DNA of 64,000 nt. It comes from Myxococcaceae bacterium. GTDB lineage: Bacteria; Myxococcota; Myxococcia; Myxococcales; Myxococcaceae. The first letter of the stretch is position 1, and every line of letters starts with the position of its first letter. The DNA lies in NCBI GenBank assembly GCA_019686135.1, contig JADGHL010000007.1, positions 18,501 to 82,500 of the forward strand, in the 5' to 3' direction. The notes beneath the pieces are model-generated. The model did not search any database, was not told the origin of the DNA, and worked only from the letters and a program-made list of their open reading frames with translations. The position numbers were made by a program, and so were the translations under genes. This document shows, one piece after another, positions 36,072 to 44,302 of this stretch.

Positions 36072-38115
36072 ATCTCCACCGTGCTCCCCGCGTACGCGGT
36101 GATGTCCGCGGTCGCCGTCAGCCACACGTTCTGGTTGGAAAGATCGGAAAACAGCGACTTGAGGCTGCTGCCGGACGTGTTGCGCAGCTGGCAGTAGGGG
36201 TAGTCGTGGGTGTTGTCGGAGAACGCCCGGTACGACACCGAGAAGGTGATCTGCGAGGCGCCGGAGGGCAGCGTCACCCGCTGGGTGATGTAGGAGGTAC
36301 CGCTCTGAAAGCCGCTGCCGCCGGGGACGTTGCCCAGGTGCACCGAGCAGGTCCCGCTGGCGGCGACGTCCGACACCACGTACGGCGTCGGCGACGTGCC
36401 CGCGGGGAACGCAGACCAGCCGGTCAGGTCGCAGGTCTCGAAGTCACCATTCACCACCAGCTCGCTCACCGCCAGAAGCTCGCCGTCGTAGACCGGGAAC
36501 GCGTTCCCGCTGGTGTCGTACGCGTTGTCGATCTGAAAGCTCCCGGTGGCATCCACTCCGGGGGGATCACGAACAAGAATCTGCCGCCCAGCAGGTCGGC
36601 GTTCGGCTCGAAGGTGGCGGTCAGACCCATCGGCAGATGGATCTGCGGCGGATTGTCGACGTCGACGTACTCGTTGAACTTGACCTGCACGCTGATCTGT
36701 TTGGGCTCGAGTCCATCCGTGCTGTCCGCGCCATCGGACTGCACCACGTCGACGATCTTCCCCGCGGTGTTGTCCCTCTTCTGGACCGCGCCGGTCCCGG
36801 GCGAAGCGGACTGACCGAGCGCGTTCACCGGCACCACCGCGAAGTCGACGCTGGTCTTGAACGCGAACGGCGTCTGCACCGAGTCGCCGGTGAAGATGTC
36901 GAACGATTCGGGCAGGGTGATGGTGGTCGTGGGGTTGGGGCTGGAGCCGACCGTCTTCACCAGAAGGAACGCCGGGTTCTGCTTGTTGTCCCGCACGTAG
37001 ATCCGGTACGCGCTGGCGCCGCTCACCCGGTTCCATTTCAGCGTGAAGGTCGTGGTGTTCCAGTCCACCTCGTCGGGCGTGACGGTGAGGCCGGTGACCG
37101 CCGGCAGCGTGGACCCGCTCGCTGAGATCGCCCGGAAGTGCCGGCTGAAGGATCCCTCCGCCCCGTTGGCCGCGCGCGCGTTGACCAGAAGCTGGTAGTG
37201 CGCGCCCTCGGCGAGCTTGCCGCCGCTCACCGTCACCACCACGTCGGACCCGGACGACACCACCGCGGAGACGCCCACGTCGCGGTTCGCGTCCTCGTCC
37301 GTGAGGGTGATGTCGAGGGAGCTCTCGGCGAGCGCGCGGTTGAAGGTGAGGTGGATGGGGGCGTCCGCGGCGTGCTCGCCGTCATCGAGATCCGAACCCA
37401 GCAGCACCAGCGCCTCCGCCGCCTGGCGCAGGTCGATCTCGGTGCGCGTGGTGACGTTGGGGAAGGAGAGCGCGTTGACCTGCAGGACGCCGTAGTCCGC
37501 GCGGGTGTCCCCGTCTTCGTCGTACGGCTGCACCACCAGCGTCACCGGAACGCCGGTGGGCGCGCCCGGCAGGCCGCTGAAGACGTACTCGCCATTGCCG
37601 TTGGCGGTGACCTCGGCCACCAGATCGAAGTTCGCCGGGCGCAGGTCGATGCCCAGCCGCGCGCCCGACGCCGGCTTCGCGCCGCTGGCGAGGACCTTCC
37701 CCGCGATGCCGCCTGTGGCCGGCGCAAGCTCGATGTTCGTCTCGGCGACGCCGTTGCCCTGTGGGAAGTCGCCCGCCGCGGCGGGGATGAGCACGTCGCG
37801 GAAGCGCGGCACGTACCCGTTGAGCGCGAAGCGCACCCGGTAGTTCGTTCCGGCCGGCAGTCCGTTGAGCGCGAACGCACCGTCGGCGCCGGTGGTCACC
37901 GCCAGCTCGGTCGCTGCGCCCTCTTCGTCGACGCGGATCACCGAGACCTTCACGCCTCCCAGAGGCGTTCCATCCTTGAGGCTGGTCACCTTCCCGGCGA
38001 TGGCTCCCACCGGCGCGGAGGGGATCTGCCTCGCTTCGTCAGGACCACAGCCCATCGCGAACATGAACAACGACACCGCGCCCGCAAACAGCCGGCGCGC
38101 ATGAACCGCCTTCAT
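35993..38115 (-). pseudogene. Multidomain lipoprotein gene with a frameshift in a C6 run near 36556
   Basis: ATG 38115 starts a lipoprotein (lipobox AMGC, Cys23). In order: two carboxypeptidase-regulatory-like repeats (GAIAGKVTSLKDGTPLGG, GGIAGKVLASGAKPASG), a Big-5-like segment (HAADAPIHLTFNRALAESS), a fibronectin-III-like segment (FTLKWNRVSGASAYRIYV), then a galactose-binding-type C-terminus (NGDFETCDLTGWSAF, later GAWFDDISVIA). The frame breaks at GTGATCCCCCCGGAGTGG: one more C would join VIPP to GVDATGSFQIDNAYD. Intact length would be about 707 residues. It is either an error, a real disruption, or slippage in a homopolymer. A surface adhesin-like role is likely. Confidence 0.75.
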
Positions 38116-38418
38116 ATGCACTCCCCCTTCGGGTTGAGGGTTTGACCCCGACGGCGAAATTCCGCCTCGGCGGCATACGGAAGTGCAGCCGCGGAAATTC
38201 ACGGCGGGGACAGGCGTTCAAACCGCACGAGTGGGTGGTGGGTTGTCGGTCGTGTGTCGTGGCGCGTGCGTCACGGCAGCCCTGAGGCGGATCCGTCCTG
38301 CAGGCCCGACGCCCGCGCCGGGTGGGGGAGCGCAGCCTCGTCAACGACGAGAACGAGAGCCCGACGGCGCAGAAGGGGCGCCGGTCGCGACCGGTGTGGG
38401 CCCGAAGGAGGCGATGCC
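38116..38418. other. Intergenic region between two minus-strand genes, with repeat-family member
   Basis: The 303 bp hold no gene I can support. A GTGGGTGGTGGGTTG-type stretch at 38229-38262 belongs to the GTGGTG repeat family. The part next to 38115 should contain the promoter of the lipoprotein gene. Confidence 0.4.
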
Positions 38419-40173
38419 CTACCGGATCGGCCTTCGGGGCGTTGGGACGGGCCGGATCGCGGTCTTCTCGCCGTCGTTGACGACCTCCTCGTCGTCCGGG
38501 CGCGGGCCTTCGCCGGTGTCCTCGTGAGCGGTCGGAACGCCGGGGCGCATCGGCGCGCGGCGGGCCGCGGTGACGTTCGGGCCGGCGCCGGGACGAGCGG
38601 GCGCGGAGCCGCTGCGCATCGAGCGGGCGGGCGCAGACATCGTCGCGCCGTCACCCTGGAGCAGCTCGTCCGAGACCTCCACCTTCGGCTCGTCGACGAC
38701 CTGCTGCGGTGGGCGGCGTTCCGCGGGCCTGTCCGCGAGCGGATTGCGCGTGGGCGGCGGTGTCTTCTCGGCGTCGTGTGCGGCCTCGGATGGCGCGGGG
38801 CGCGGCGCGGCCGGGCGGGTCTGCGCGCTGGAGCCGTTGGACGCCGGCCGCGGCGGCGAGGCCGGCACCTGCACCGAGACGGGATTACGGTTCTCGGGCG
38901 GCGGCTCCTGCTGCTCCTTCTTCGCCTTCGCCTCCGCCTTCAGCTTCTTCGCGAACTCCGCCCACTGCTCCTTGAACTCCTCCGGATCCGGCTCGCCGTG
39001 CTCGCGGTGCTTGAGCGACGGAGCCCAGCGCGTGACGAACTCCTCGCCCACCGCGAAGCGCGGCGGCGGCGGCACGCCGTAGGTGGCGGGATCGAAGAAC
39101 TCGGGCGTGAGGTCCTCGAAGCCGTAGGCGACGGCGCGCGGGACGAAGTTGGGGATGATCCCCGTAGGCGCGTGGTACCCGAGGATGTGTCCGTCGTCGT
39201 CCTTCGTCACCGGGGTGAAGACGAAGATCTCCTGGGTCCGGTAGTCGCCCTTCTCGTTGAGCGGCAGCACCTCCGCCAGCGAGGTGGTCTTGCGCGAGCC
39301 GTCGTGGAGGCGCTCGCAGCAGATGATCATGTTGATCGCCGAGGCCACCTGCGCGCGCACCGCGACCATCGGCAGATCGATCCCGCTCATCAGGCAGAGC
39401 GACTCGAGCCGGCGCAGGGTGTCGGTGGGCGTGTTGGCGTGGGTGGTGGCCAGCGACCCGCCGTGGCCGGTGTTCATCGCCTGCATCAGGTGGAACGCCT
39501 CGCCGCCGCGCACCTCGCCGACGACGATCCGATCCGGTCGGAGGCGCAGCGCCGAGTGGAGCAGGTCGCCCATGTTCACCTCGCCCTTGCCGAACTTGTC
39601 CGGCGGGCGGGACTCGAAGGGGACGAGGTGCGTCTGGTTGAGCTGGAGCTCCGCCGAGTCCTCGATGGTGAGGATGCGCTCGTCGTCGGGGATGAGCGAG
39701 GAGACGATGTTCAGCAGCGTGGTCTTGCCGGAGCCGGTGCCCCCGGAGACCACCATGTTGAGCTTGATGTGGATGCCCGCTTCGATCAGCCGCGCCATCG
39801 CCGGCGTGAGCGATCCGAACTTCAGCAGCGCGTCGATCGTCAGCTTGTCCTTGAAGAACTTGCGGATCGAGATGGTGGTGCCCTTGCGCGCGATCGGTGG
39901 GATCACCACGTGGATACGGCTGCCGTCGGGGAGGCGGGCGTCCAGCCGGGGCCGCTCGTCGTTGAGGATGCGGCCGACGAACTGCGCCATGTTCCGCGCG
40001 GCGCCCATCAGCCCCTCTTCGGTGAACCGGGCGTTGACTTTGGTCAGCTTTCCCTTCGTCTCGATCCAGACGTCCTCGGGGCCGTTGATCATGATCTCCG
40101 TGACCGCTGGATCGTCGAGGTAGGGGAGAACCGGTTTCAGGAACGCACGCAGCGACTCGGAGTACATCGACAT
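38419..40173 (-). CDS. cpaF: CpaF/TadA-type secretion ATPase with long C-terminal tail
   Basis: This 584-residue type II/IV secretion NTPase has Walker A GGTGSGKTT at 144-152, Asp box ILTIEDSAEL at 167-176, Walker B RPDRIVVGEVRG at 212-223 and the His box NTGHGGSLATTHAN at 234-247. CpaF powers Flp/Tad pilus assembly. Residues about 400-584 are a low-complexity tail, with a charged helix (KKLKAEAKAKKEQQE) then Pro/Ala/Arg-rich sequence, not part of usual CpaF. No tad, cpa or flp genes are adjacent, so it may be an orphan ATPase. ATG 40173 is followed by a second ATG two codons later. Confidence 0.88.
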   Translation of the reverse strand: MSMYSESLRAFLKPVLPYLDDPAVTEIMINGPEDVWIETKGKLTKVNARFTEEGLMGAARNMAQFVGRILNDERPRLDARLPDGSRIHVVIPPIARKGTTISIRKFFKDKLTIDALLKFGSLTPAMARLIEAGIHIKLNMVVSGGTGSGKTTLLNIVSSLIPDDERILTIEDSAELQLNQTHLVPFESRPPDKFGKGEVNMGDLLHSALRLRPDRIVVGEVRGGEAFHLMQAMNTGHGGSLATTHANTPTDTLRRLESLCLMSGIDLPMVAVRAQVASAINMIICCERLHDGSRKTTSLAEVLPLNEKGDYRTQEIFVFTPVTKDDDGHILGYHAPTGIIPNFVPRAVAYGFEDLTPEFFDPATYGVPPPPRFAVGEEFVTRWAPSLKHREHGEPDPEEFKEQWAEFAKKLKAEAKAKKEQQEPPPENRNPVSVQVPASPPRPASNGSSAQTRPAAPRPAPSEAAHDAEKTPPPTRNPLADRPAERRPPQQVVDEPKVEVSDELLQGDGATMSAPARSMRSGSAPARPGAGPNVTAARRAPMRPGVPTAHEDTGEGPRPDDEEVVNDGEKTAIRPVPTPRRPIR

Positions 40174-40252
40174 GGCGCGCGGAGCGTACCCTGCCCGGCG
40201 CCGCGTGCGTAGGGCGCACGCGGGCCGGCGGCCGGTTAGACTTGCCTCTTCC

Positions 40253-40921
40253 ATGAAGCCGAAGGCGAAACGGAAGCCCGCGCGCTCTGCGCCGAAGCGG
40301 CGCACCCGGAAGACGACCCCGAAACCGAAGGCGAAGCTGTCCGCCGAAGTGAAGCGGTCCGAAGCGGCCCGCCCGGCGCGCGCGTTTCCGCTCGAGATCG
40401 ATCCGCGGCGGATCGAAGCCTCCCTGGCGAAGCTCAAGGACGAGCTCGCGCACTGGGCGAACAAGGGTCGCTACACCCGGGTCCGGTTCAAGTTCCGCGG
40501 CAGGCAGCTGTTGCCCGACCTCCCGCTCGCGGCGGTGCTCGCGGCGGAGGGGCTCACCTTTTACTGGGCGGGGATCCTCCGGCCCCTTTTGGTCACCGTC
40601 GGCGCGGGCGCGCTTTTAGACGTGGAGCTGGTGAACGACTCGGAGAAGAAGATTGCCGAGGGGAAAGAGGCGCTGCTCGCCGGCGACGCGGACCGGGCGC
40701 TCGAGCTGTTCCGCAAGGCCGCCGCGATGCAGCGCGACAATCCGCGCGCGCACCTGAACATCGGGATCGTCCTCAAGCTCCGCGGAGACGTCGCCGGCGC
40801 GCGCGCCGCCTTAAAGCGGGCGAAGGCCCTCGATCCGGACGGCACTGCGGGTGCCGAGGCGGAGCGCGTCCTCGCCACGCTCCCGAAGGAGACCGTCGGG
40901 GTGGACCAGGCGCCGGCATGA
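40253..40921 (+). CDS. TPR-containing protein with basic N-terminus
   Basis: This 222-residue protein has a Lys/Arg-rich first 45 residues (KPKAKRKPARSAPKRRTRKT) that may bind nucleic acid or acidic partners. The middle has a strand-rich segment (YTRVRFKFRGRQLLPDLPLA). Residues about 145-205 contain two tetratricopeptide-like units (KEALLAGDADRALELFRKAA, HLNIGIVLKLRGDVAGARAAL). Divergent from cpaF, with starts 79 bp apart. No enzymatic motif; a protein-protein adaptor role is likely. Confidence 0.7.
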   Translation: MKPKAKRKPARSAPKRRTRKTTPKPKAKLSAEVKRSEAARPARAFPLEIDPRRIEASLAKLKDELAHWANKGRYTRVRFKFRGRQLLPDLPLAAVLAAEGLTFYWAGILRPLLVTVGAGALLDVELVNDSEKKIAEGKEALLAGDADRALELFRKAAAMQRDNPRAHLNIGIVLKLRGDVAGARAALKRAKALDPDGTAGAEAERVLATLPKETVGVDQAPA

Positions 40922-40931
40922 CGGCGCGCGC

Positions 40932-41591
40932 TCACGGGACGTGGTGCCCGCTGAGCTTCGTGTCCGCCCGGAAGCGCTTCTTGAAGAAGAGCAGCCCCGC
41001 CTTCCCGGACATCCGCAGATGGGTCACCTGCGGACCGCAGGGCGTCTCCTCCTGGTCCAGCGAGAGCGTCATTTCATCAAGCACCATCGGGAGATCGGAC
41101 GGCGTGGCGTCGATGTGCGTGACGAGCCCGGTGCGCCGGTCGATCCACGCGGTGCCCTGCATCTTCTTCTCGTCCTTCTCCAGCGGCGCGAAGCGCACCT
41201 TCACCGTGTCGGCGTCGGCGGGGCCCAGAAGCTCGAAGCGGTAGAGGCGTTGCTCGTTCGGGTGGAACGCCGAGTAGCGGGCCTCGCCCTTCGGCTCCTC
41301 GTCCTTCTGGATCATCGAGGAGGGATCGCCCTCCACCTTCTTCGAGGTGACCTTCCGCGAGACGATCCGCGACTGCTTCACCGTGGTCTCGGCGCGGCGG
41401 ATGACCTTGCCCTCGACGCGGCCGTCGGAGTCGAGCTGCTCGACGATGCTCTCTTCGATGAAGGCGCAGGTGGCCGAGGCCTTGAGTGCTTCGTTCTCTC
41501 CGGCGCGCGCGAGCAGCTCGGAGAGCGTGGAGGGACCCGTGGTGCCTGCATCCGCCGCTGCCGCGGTCACCAGCCACAAGGCAAAGAGCAT
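40932..41591 (-). CDS. Secreted LolA-like or DUF-type periplasmic protein
   Basis: The product is 219 residues with a short hydrophobic N-terminus (LFALWLVTAAAADA) suggestive of a signal peptide. The mature part is strand-rich with LYRFELLGPADADTVKVRF, GTAWIDRRTGLVTHID and HLRMSGKAGLLFFKKRFRAD, a pattern resembling outer-membrane lipoprotein-sorting proteins (compare the 20074 product). Cys in SATCAFIEES and in EETPCGP might form a disulfide. Function is unproven. It lies convergent to the TPR gene and 31 bp downstream of the DUF3052 gene. Confidence 0.65.
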   Translation of the reverse strand: MLFALWLVTAAAADAGTTGPSTLSELLARAGENEALKASATCAFIEESIVEQLDSDGRVEGKVIRRAETTVKQSRIVSRKVTSKKVEGDPSSMIQKDEEPKGEARYSAFHPNEQRLYRFELLGPADADTVKVRFAPLEKDEKKMQGTAWIDRRTGLVTHIDATPSDLPMVLDEMTLSLDQEETPCGPQVTHLRMSGKAGLLFFKKRFRADTKLSGHHVP

Positions 41592-41622
41592 TCCGATTCG
41601 CTAGCCCGCCGGTGTGCGGGGG

Positions 41623-42063
41623 TCAATGCGCCGTGCGCGCCTTCGTCGCCGGGCGATCCGAGAGCCGGTACACCAGCCGCAGCCCGCTCCAGGTCTCGTC
41701 GATCGCGCAGACCTTGTTGTCCACCAGCCCCTTCGCCAGCGCGAGCTCGCGGACGACGTCTTCGGTCAGGTCGGTCTTCATCCCCGACGCCTTCTTCGGC
41801 CAGCCGATCCACAGCCCGCCCGAGGGGCGCAGCCGCTTCTTCCACCCATCAAAGCGCTTCGCGAGCACCGCGCGCGAGGTGACGAACGCGACCATCACGT
41901 CCACGTCCGCGCTGCTTCGCGCGCTCGCCCTGGCGGCGCTGACGCCCTCCGGGAGCGCGCCGAGTGTCTTCGCGAAGTCGTCGGGCGCGTCGACGAAGAG
42001 GACCACGTGGCCCGGTTTGATTCCCAGCTTCTGCGGCAGCGGCGTTCCGGAGTATCCAGCCAT
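41623..42063 (-). CDS. DUF3052 family protein
   Basis: This 146-residue protein opens with MAGYSGTPLPQKLGIKPG, the hallmark of DUF3052 (PF11253), and continues with the family's VDVMVAFVTSRAVLAKRFD and SGGLWIGWPKKASG. The N-terminus fixes the ATG at 42063; longer upstream frames are antisense-like. Members are small cytosolic proteins with an N-terminal methyltransferase-like strand pattern but without a known reaction. No signal peptide. Confidence 0.88.
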   Translation of the reverse strand: MAGYSGTPLPQKLGIKPGHVVLFVDAPDDFAKTLGALPEGVSAARASARSSADVDVMVAFVTSRAVLAKRFDGWKKRLRPSGGLWIGWPKKASGMKTDLTEDVVRELALAKGLVDNKVCAIDETWSGLRLVYRLSDRPATKARTAH

Positions 42064-42481
42064 CGGGGCGACCCTATCCGCAAGAAGCCCGGGCTCAAGC
42101 CCGGCAAGCACGTGATCCGCCCGCCCGGCGAGCACGTCACCCCGGCGATGCGCAAGCCCGCCCGCGCCGCCCGCTCCGTGGCGATGAGCATGGGCGGCTA
42201 CAACAACCAGGGCCCGAGCGGGACGACCACCTGCCGAAAAGGGCGATTTGCATCCCCGTTCGCGAATTGCGCTGAAAATTTTCCGGCTGATCCTCACCTG
42301 GGAGCGGCCACACCTCCTGCAGCGATTTCATTGAGACCAACACCTCAGCCGGCGCCGCCGGCCGCAGCGGCTGAAGATCTTCGTCCAGACGGTGTAGCGC
42401 TCTGCGCCGCGCGAATACGACTGTCGCGGATATTACGCACTGGTTTGCACAGCGCATGGGCCATGTAATAAGTCACGCGGC
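42064..42481. other. Non-coding region with a possible short gene remnant
   Basis: No complete gene is visible in this 418-bp gap. On the + strand, 42082-42236 reads as protein-like text with GC at nearly every third position (KKPGLKPGKHVIRPPGEHV, then AMSMGGYNNQGP), but without start or known family, so it may be the decayed end of a gene. The part from about 42290 is more AT-rich and holds ATTAC and GTAAT inverted elements (about 42433 and 42466) that could be part of the PaaX promoter. Confidence 0.35.
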
Positions 42482-42484
42482 GTG

Positions 42485-43300
42485 ATGGCGACCGCCCCTT
42501 CGCTGCCTGCCAGGGATCTCGTGCTCGCGTTCTTCCACGCCGCGTCCGACCGTGCGCTGGACGTGGCGACCCTCGTGGCGGCGACGCGCGTGCTCGGGCT
42601 GACGGGGAACGCCACCCGCGTCGCGCTGTCACGACTGGGCGCGGAGGGGTGGGTGATCCGCGACGAGCGCGGCCGCTATCGCCTCCACCCGGAGCGCGTC
42701 GCTGCGGTCTCCCCGCTCGCGCCGTTCAAGGCGATCCCTTCGGCGGTGATCCGCTGGAAGGGCCGCTGGGTGGCCTGCCTCTTCGAGCCGGGGAAGCGGG
42801 CGGATCTGCCGGAGCCGCTGCGGCGACTCGGCTTCCGTTCGCCTTCACCCGGGCTGGCGGTCCGGCCCGACAACCTGCGCGGCGGCATCGCGCGAATCGA
42901 GGCGCGCGTGGGCGAAGGGCGCCTGTTCACGCTGACGCCGGCCGGGCTTTCGGACGCGACGGCGAAGTGGCCGGCGCTCTGGGAACCGGAGCGCTACAGC
43001 AGGGGCTACGCGCAGATGCGCGAACAACTGCGGAAGAGTCGCGCGCGCCTGTCGAAACTGTCCGCCGAGGCGAAGCTGGCGGAGACCTTCCGGGTGGGCC
43101 AGGCGTGCATCGCCCGGCTCGAACAGGATCCGCTCCTTCCGGACGAGTGGATCGACGCGCGCGCGCGGGCGTCGCTGGTGGCCGAGCTGGTCGCCTACGA
43201 CCGCGACGCGCGCGAGCTCTGGATGAAGATGATCCCCGGGCTCGAGCTCGAAGGCTCGCTCCGGGCCAACCCGACGTGGGCAACGGAGGTGCGGACATGA
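42485..43300 (+). CDS. PaaX-family transcriptional regulator
   Basis: This 271-residue regulator has an N-terminal winged helix (LDVATLVAATRVLGLTGNAT, then RVALSRLGAEGWVIRDERGRY) and the PaaX C-terminal domain (MKMIPGLELEGSL near the end). PaaX proteins are aryl-CoA-type effector-binding repressors. The gene ends with an ATGA overlap with the desaturase gene, so the two are translated together and the regulator likely controls desaturase expression, perhaps in response to an acyl-CoA. A GTG three bases upstream could also serve as start. Confidence 0.85.
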   Translation: MATAPSLPARDLVLAFFHAASDRALDVATLVAATRVLGLTGNATRVALSRLGAEGWVIRDERGRYRLHPERVAAVSPLAPFKAIPSAVIRWKGRWVACLFEPGKRADLPEPLRRLGFRSPSPGLAVRPDNLRGGIARIEARVGEGRLFTLTPAGLSDATAKWPALWEPERYSRGYAQMREQLRKSRARLSKLSAEAKLAETFRVGQACIARLEQDPLLPDEWIDARARASLVAELVAYDRDARELWMKMIPGLELEGSLRANPTWATEVRT

Positions 43301-44283
43301 GCACAGCCGATCCAGCGGTGACGACGGCACTAGGCGCGGCGCAGCGCCTCACGCGTGAGGAGCTGACCCAGCTGAGCCAGGTATCCGCGGTGCGGACGTG
43401 GCTCTGCATCGCGAGGATGTACGCGCAGATCGCCGCCACGTTCGCGGTCGCGTGCCTGTGGCCGCACCCGCTGGTCATCGCGGTCTGCTTCGTGCTGATG
43501 GCTCGGCACCAGAAGGCGCTGGCCACGCTCAGCCACGACGGCGCGCACCGGCGGCTGTTCGTGTCGCGCAAGCTCAACGACTACGTCTCGCAGATCTGCC
43601 TCGCCTCGGCGGTCCACCTCTTCGCCGACGGCTACCGGCGGACGCACCTGCGCCACCACCGCAAGCCGCTGGCGCCGGACGATCCGGACATCGGGATCAC
43701 CGGCGGCTATCCGATCACCCGCGCCAGCTTCTTTCGGAAGCTGCTGCGCGATCTGTTCGGCATCACCTGGGTGAAGTTCGTGCGCCACTTCATCGCGCCC
43801 ACCCACCGGACGAAGAAGCAGGCAAAGCTGGAGGAGGGCGGCGAGAAGACCGTGCCGATGCCCGTCTCGCTGGGGTCGATGCTCGCGTGGAACGCAATCA
43901 TCCTCACGGGAGTGAGCCTCGCCGGGCACCCGCTGTACTACCCGCTCCTGTGGCTGTTGCCGCAGATCACCGTGCTCCAGGTGATTCTCCGCATCCGCGG
44001 CATCGCCGAGCACGCCGGGATGCAGCCCCACGAGAACCAGGAGCTGTGCACGCGCACCGTGCGGAGCAGAGTCCAAGCCTGGTTCTTCGCGCCCAACAAC
44101 ATCAACTTCCACATCGAGCACCACCTCTACCCGGGCATCCCGTGGTTCAACCTGCGCAAGGTCCACCGGCTGCTTGAAGCGCGCGGCGCGCTGCCACCGC
44201 AGAACGTGGTGGACAGCTACGCCGACGTCCTGCGCCTGCTGATCCGCGACGAAGCGACGCACACCGTGCCGCATCAGAGCTGA
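43297..44283 (+). CDS. Membrane fatty acid desaturase
   Basis: The 328-residue di-iron desaturase has three histidine boxes: HDGAH at 80-84, HLRHH at 117-121 and HIEHH at 272-276. Four to six membrane helices lie between them. It introduces a cis double bond into fatty acyl chains of membrane lipids, using electrons from a ferredoxin/cytochrome b5-like partner not encoded nearby. It is coupled to the PaaX-type regulator by an ATGA overlap. Confidence 0.92.
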   Translation: MSTADPAVTTALGAAQRLTREELTQLSQVSAVRTWLCIARMYAQIAATFAVACLWPHPLVIAVCFVLMARHQKALATLSHDGAHRRLFVSRKLNDYVSQICLASAVHLFADGYRRTHLRHHRKPLAPDDPDIGITGGYPITRASFFRKLLRDLFGITWVKFVRHFIAPTHRTKKQAKLEEGGEKTVPMPVSLGSMLAWNAIILTGVSLAGHPLYYPLLWLLPQITVLQVILRIRGIAEHAGMQPHENQELCTRTVRSRVQAWFFAPNNINFHIEHHLYPGIPWFNLRKVHRLLEARGALPPQNVVDSYADVLRLLIRDEATHTVPHQS

Positions 44284-44302
44284 CGGTCGCATCGGGCCCG
44301 TC

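Noticed and set aside
38254..40212. Long + strand open frame opposite cpaF
   Set aside because: No domain or signal is visible and the composition is Arg/Gly/Asp-biased; cpaF with all ATPase motifs is on the other strand.
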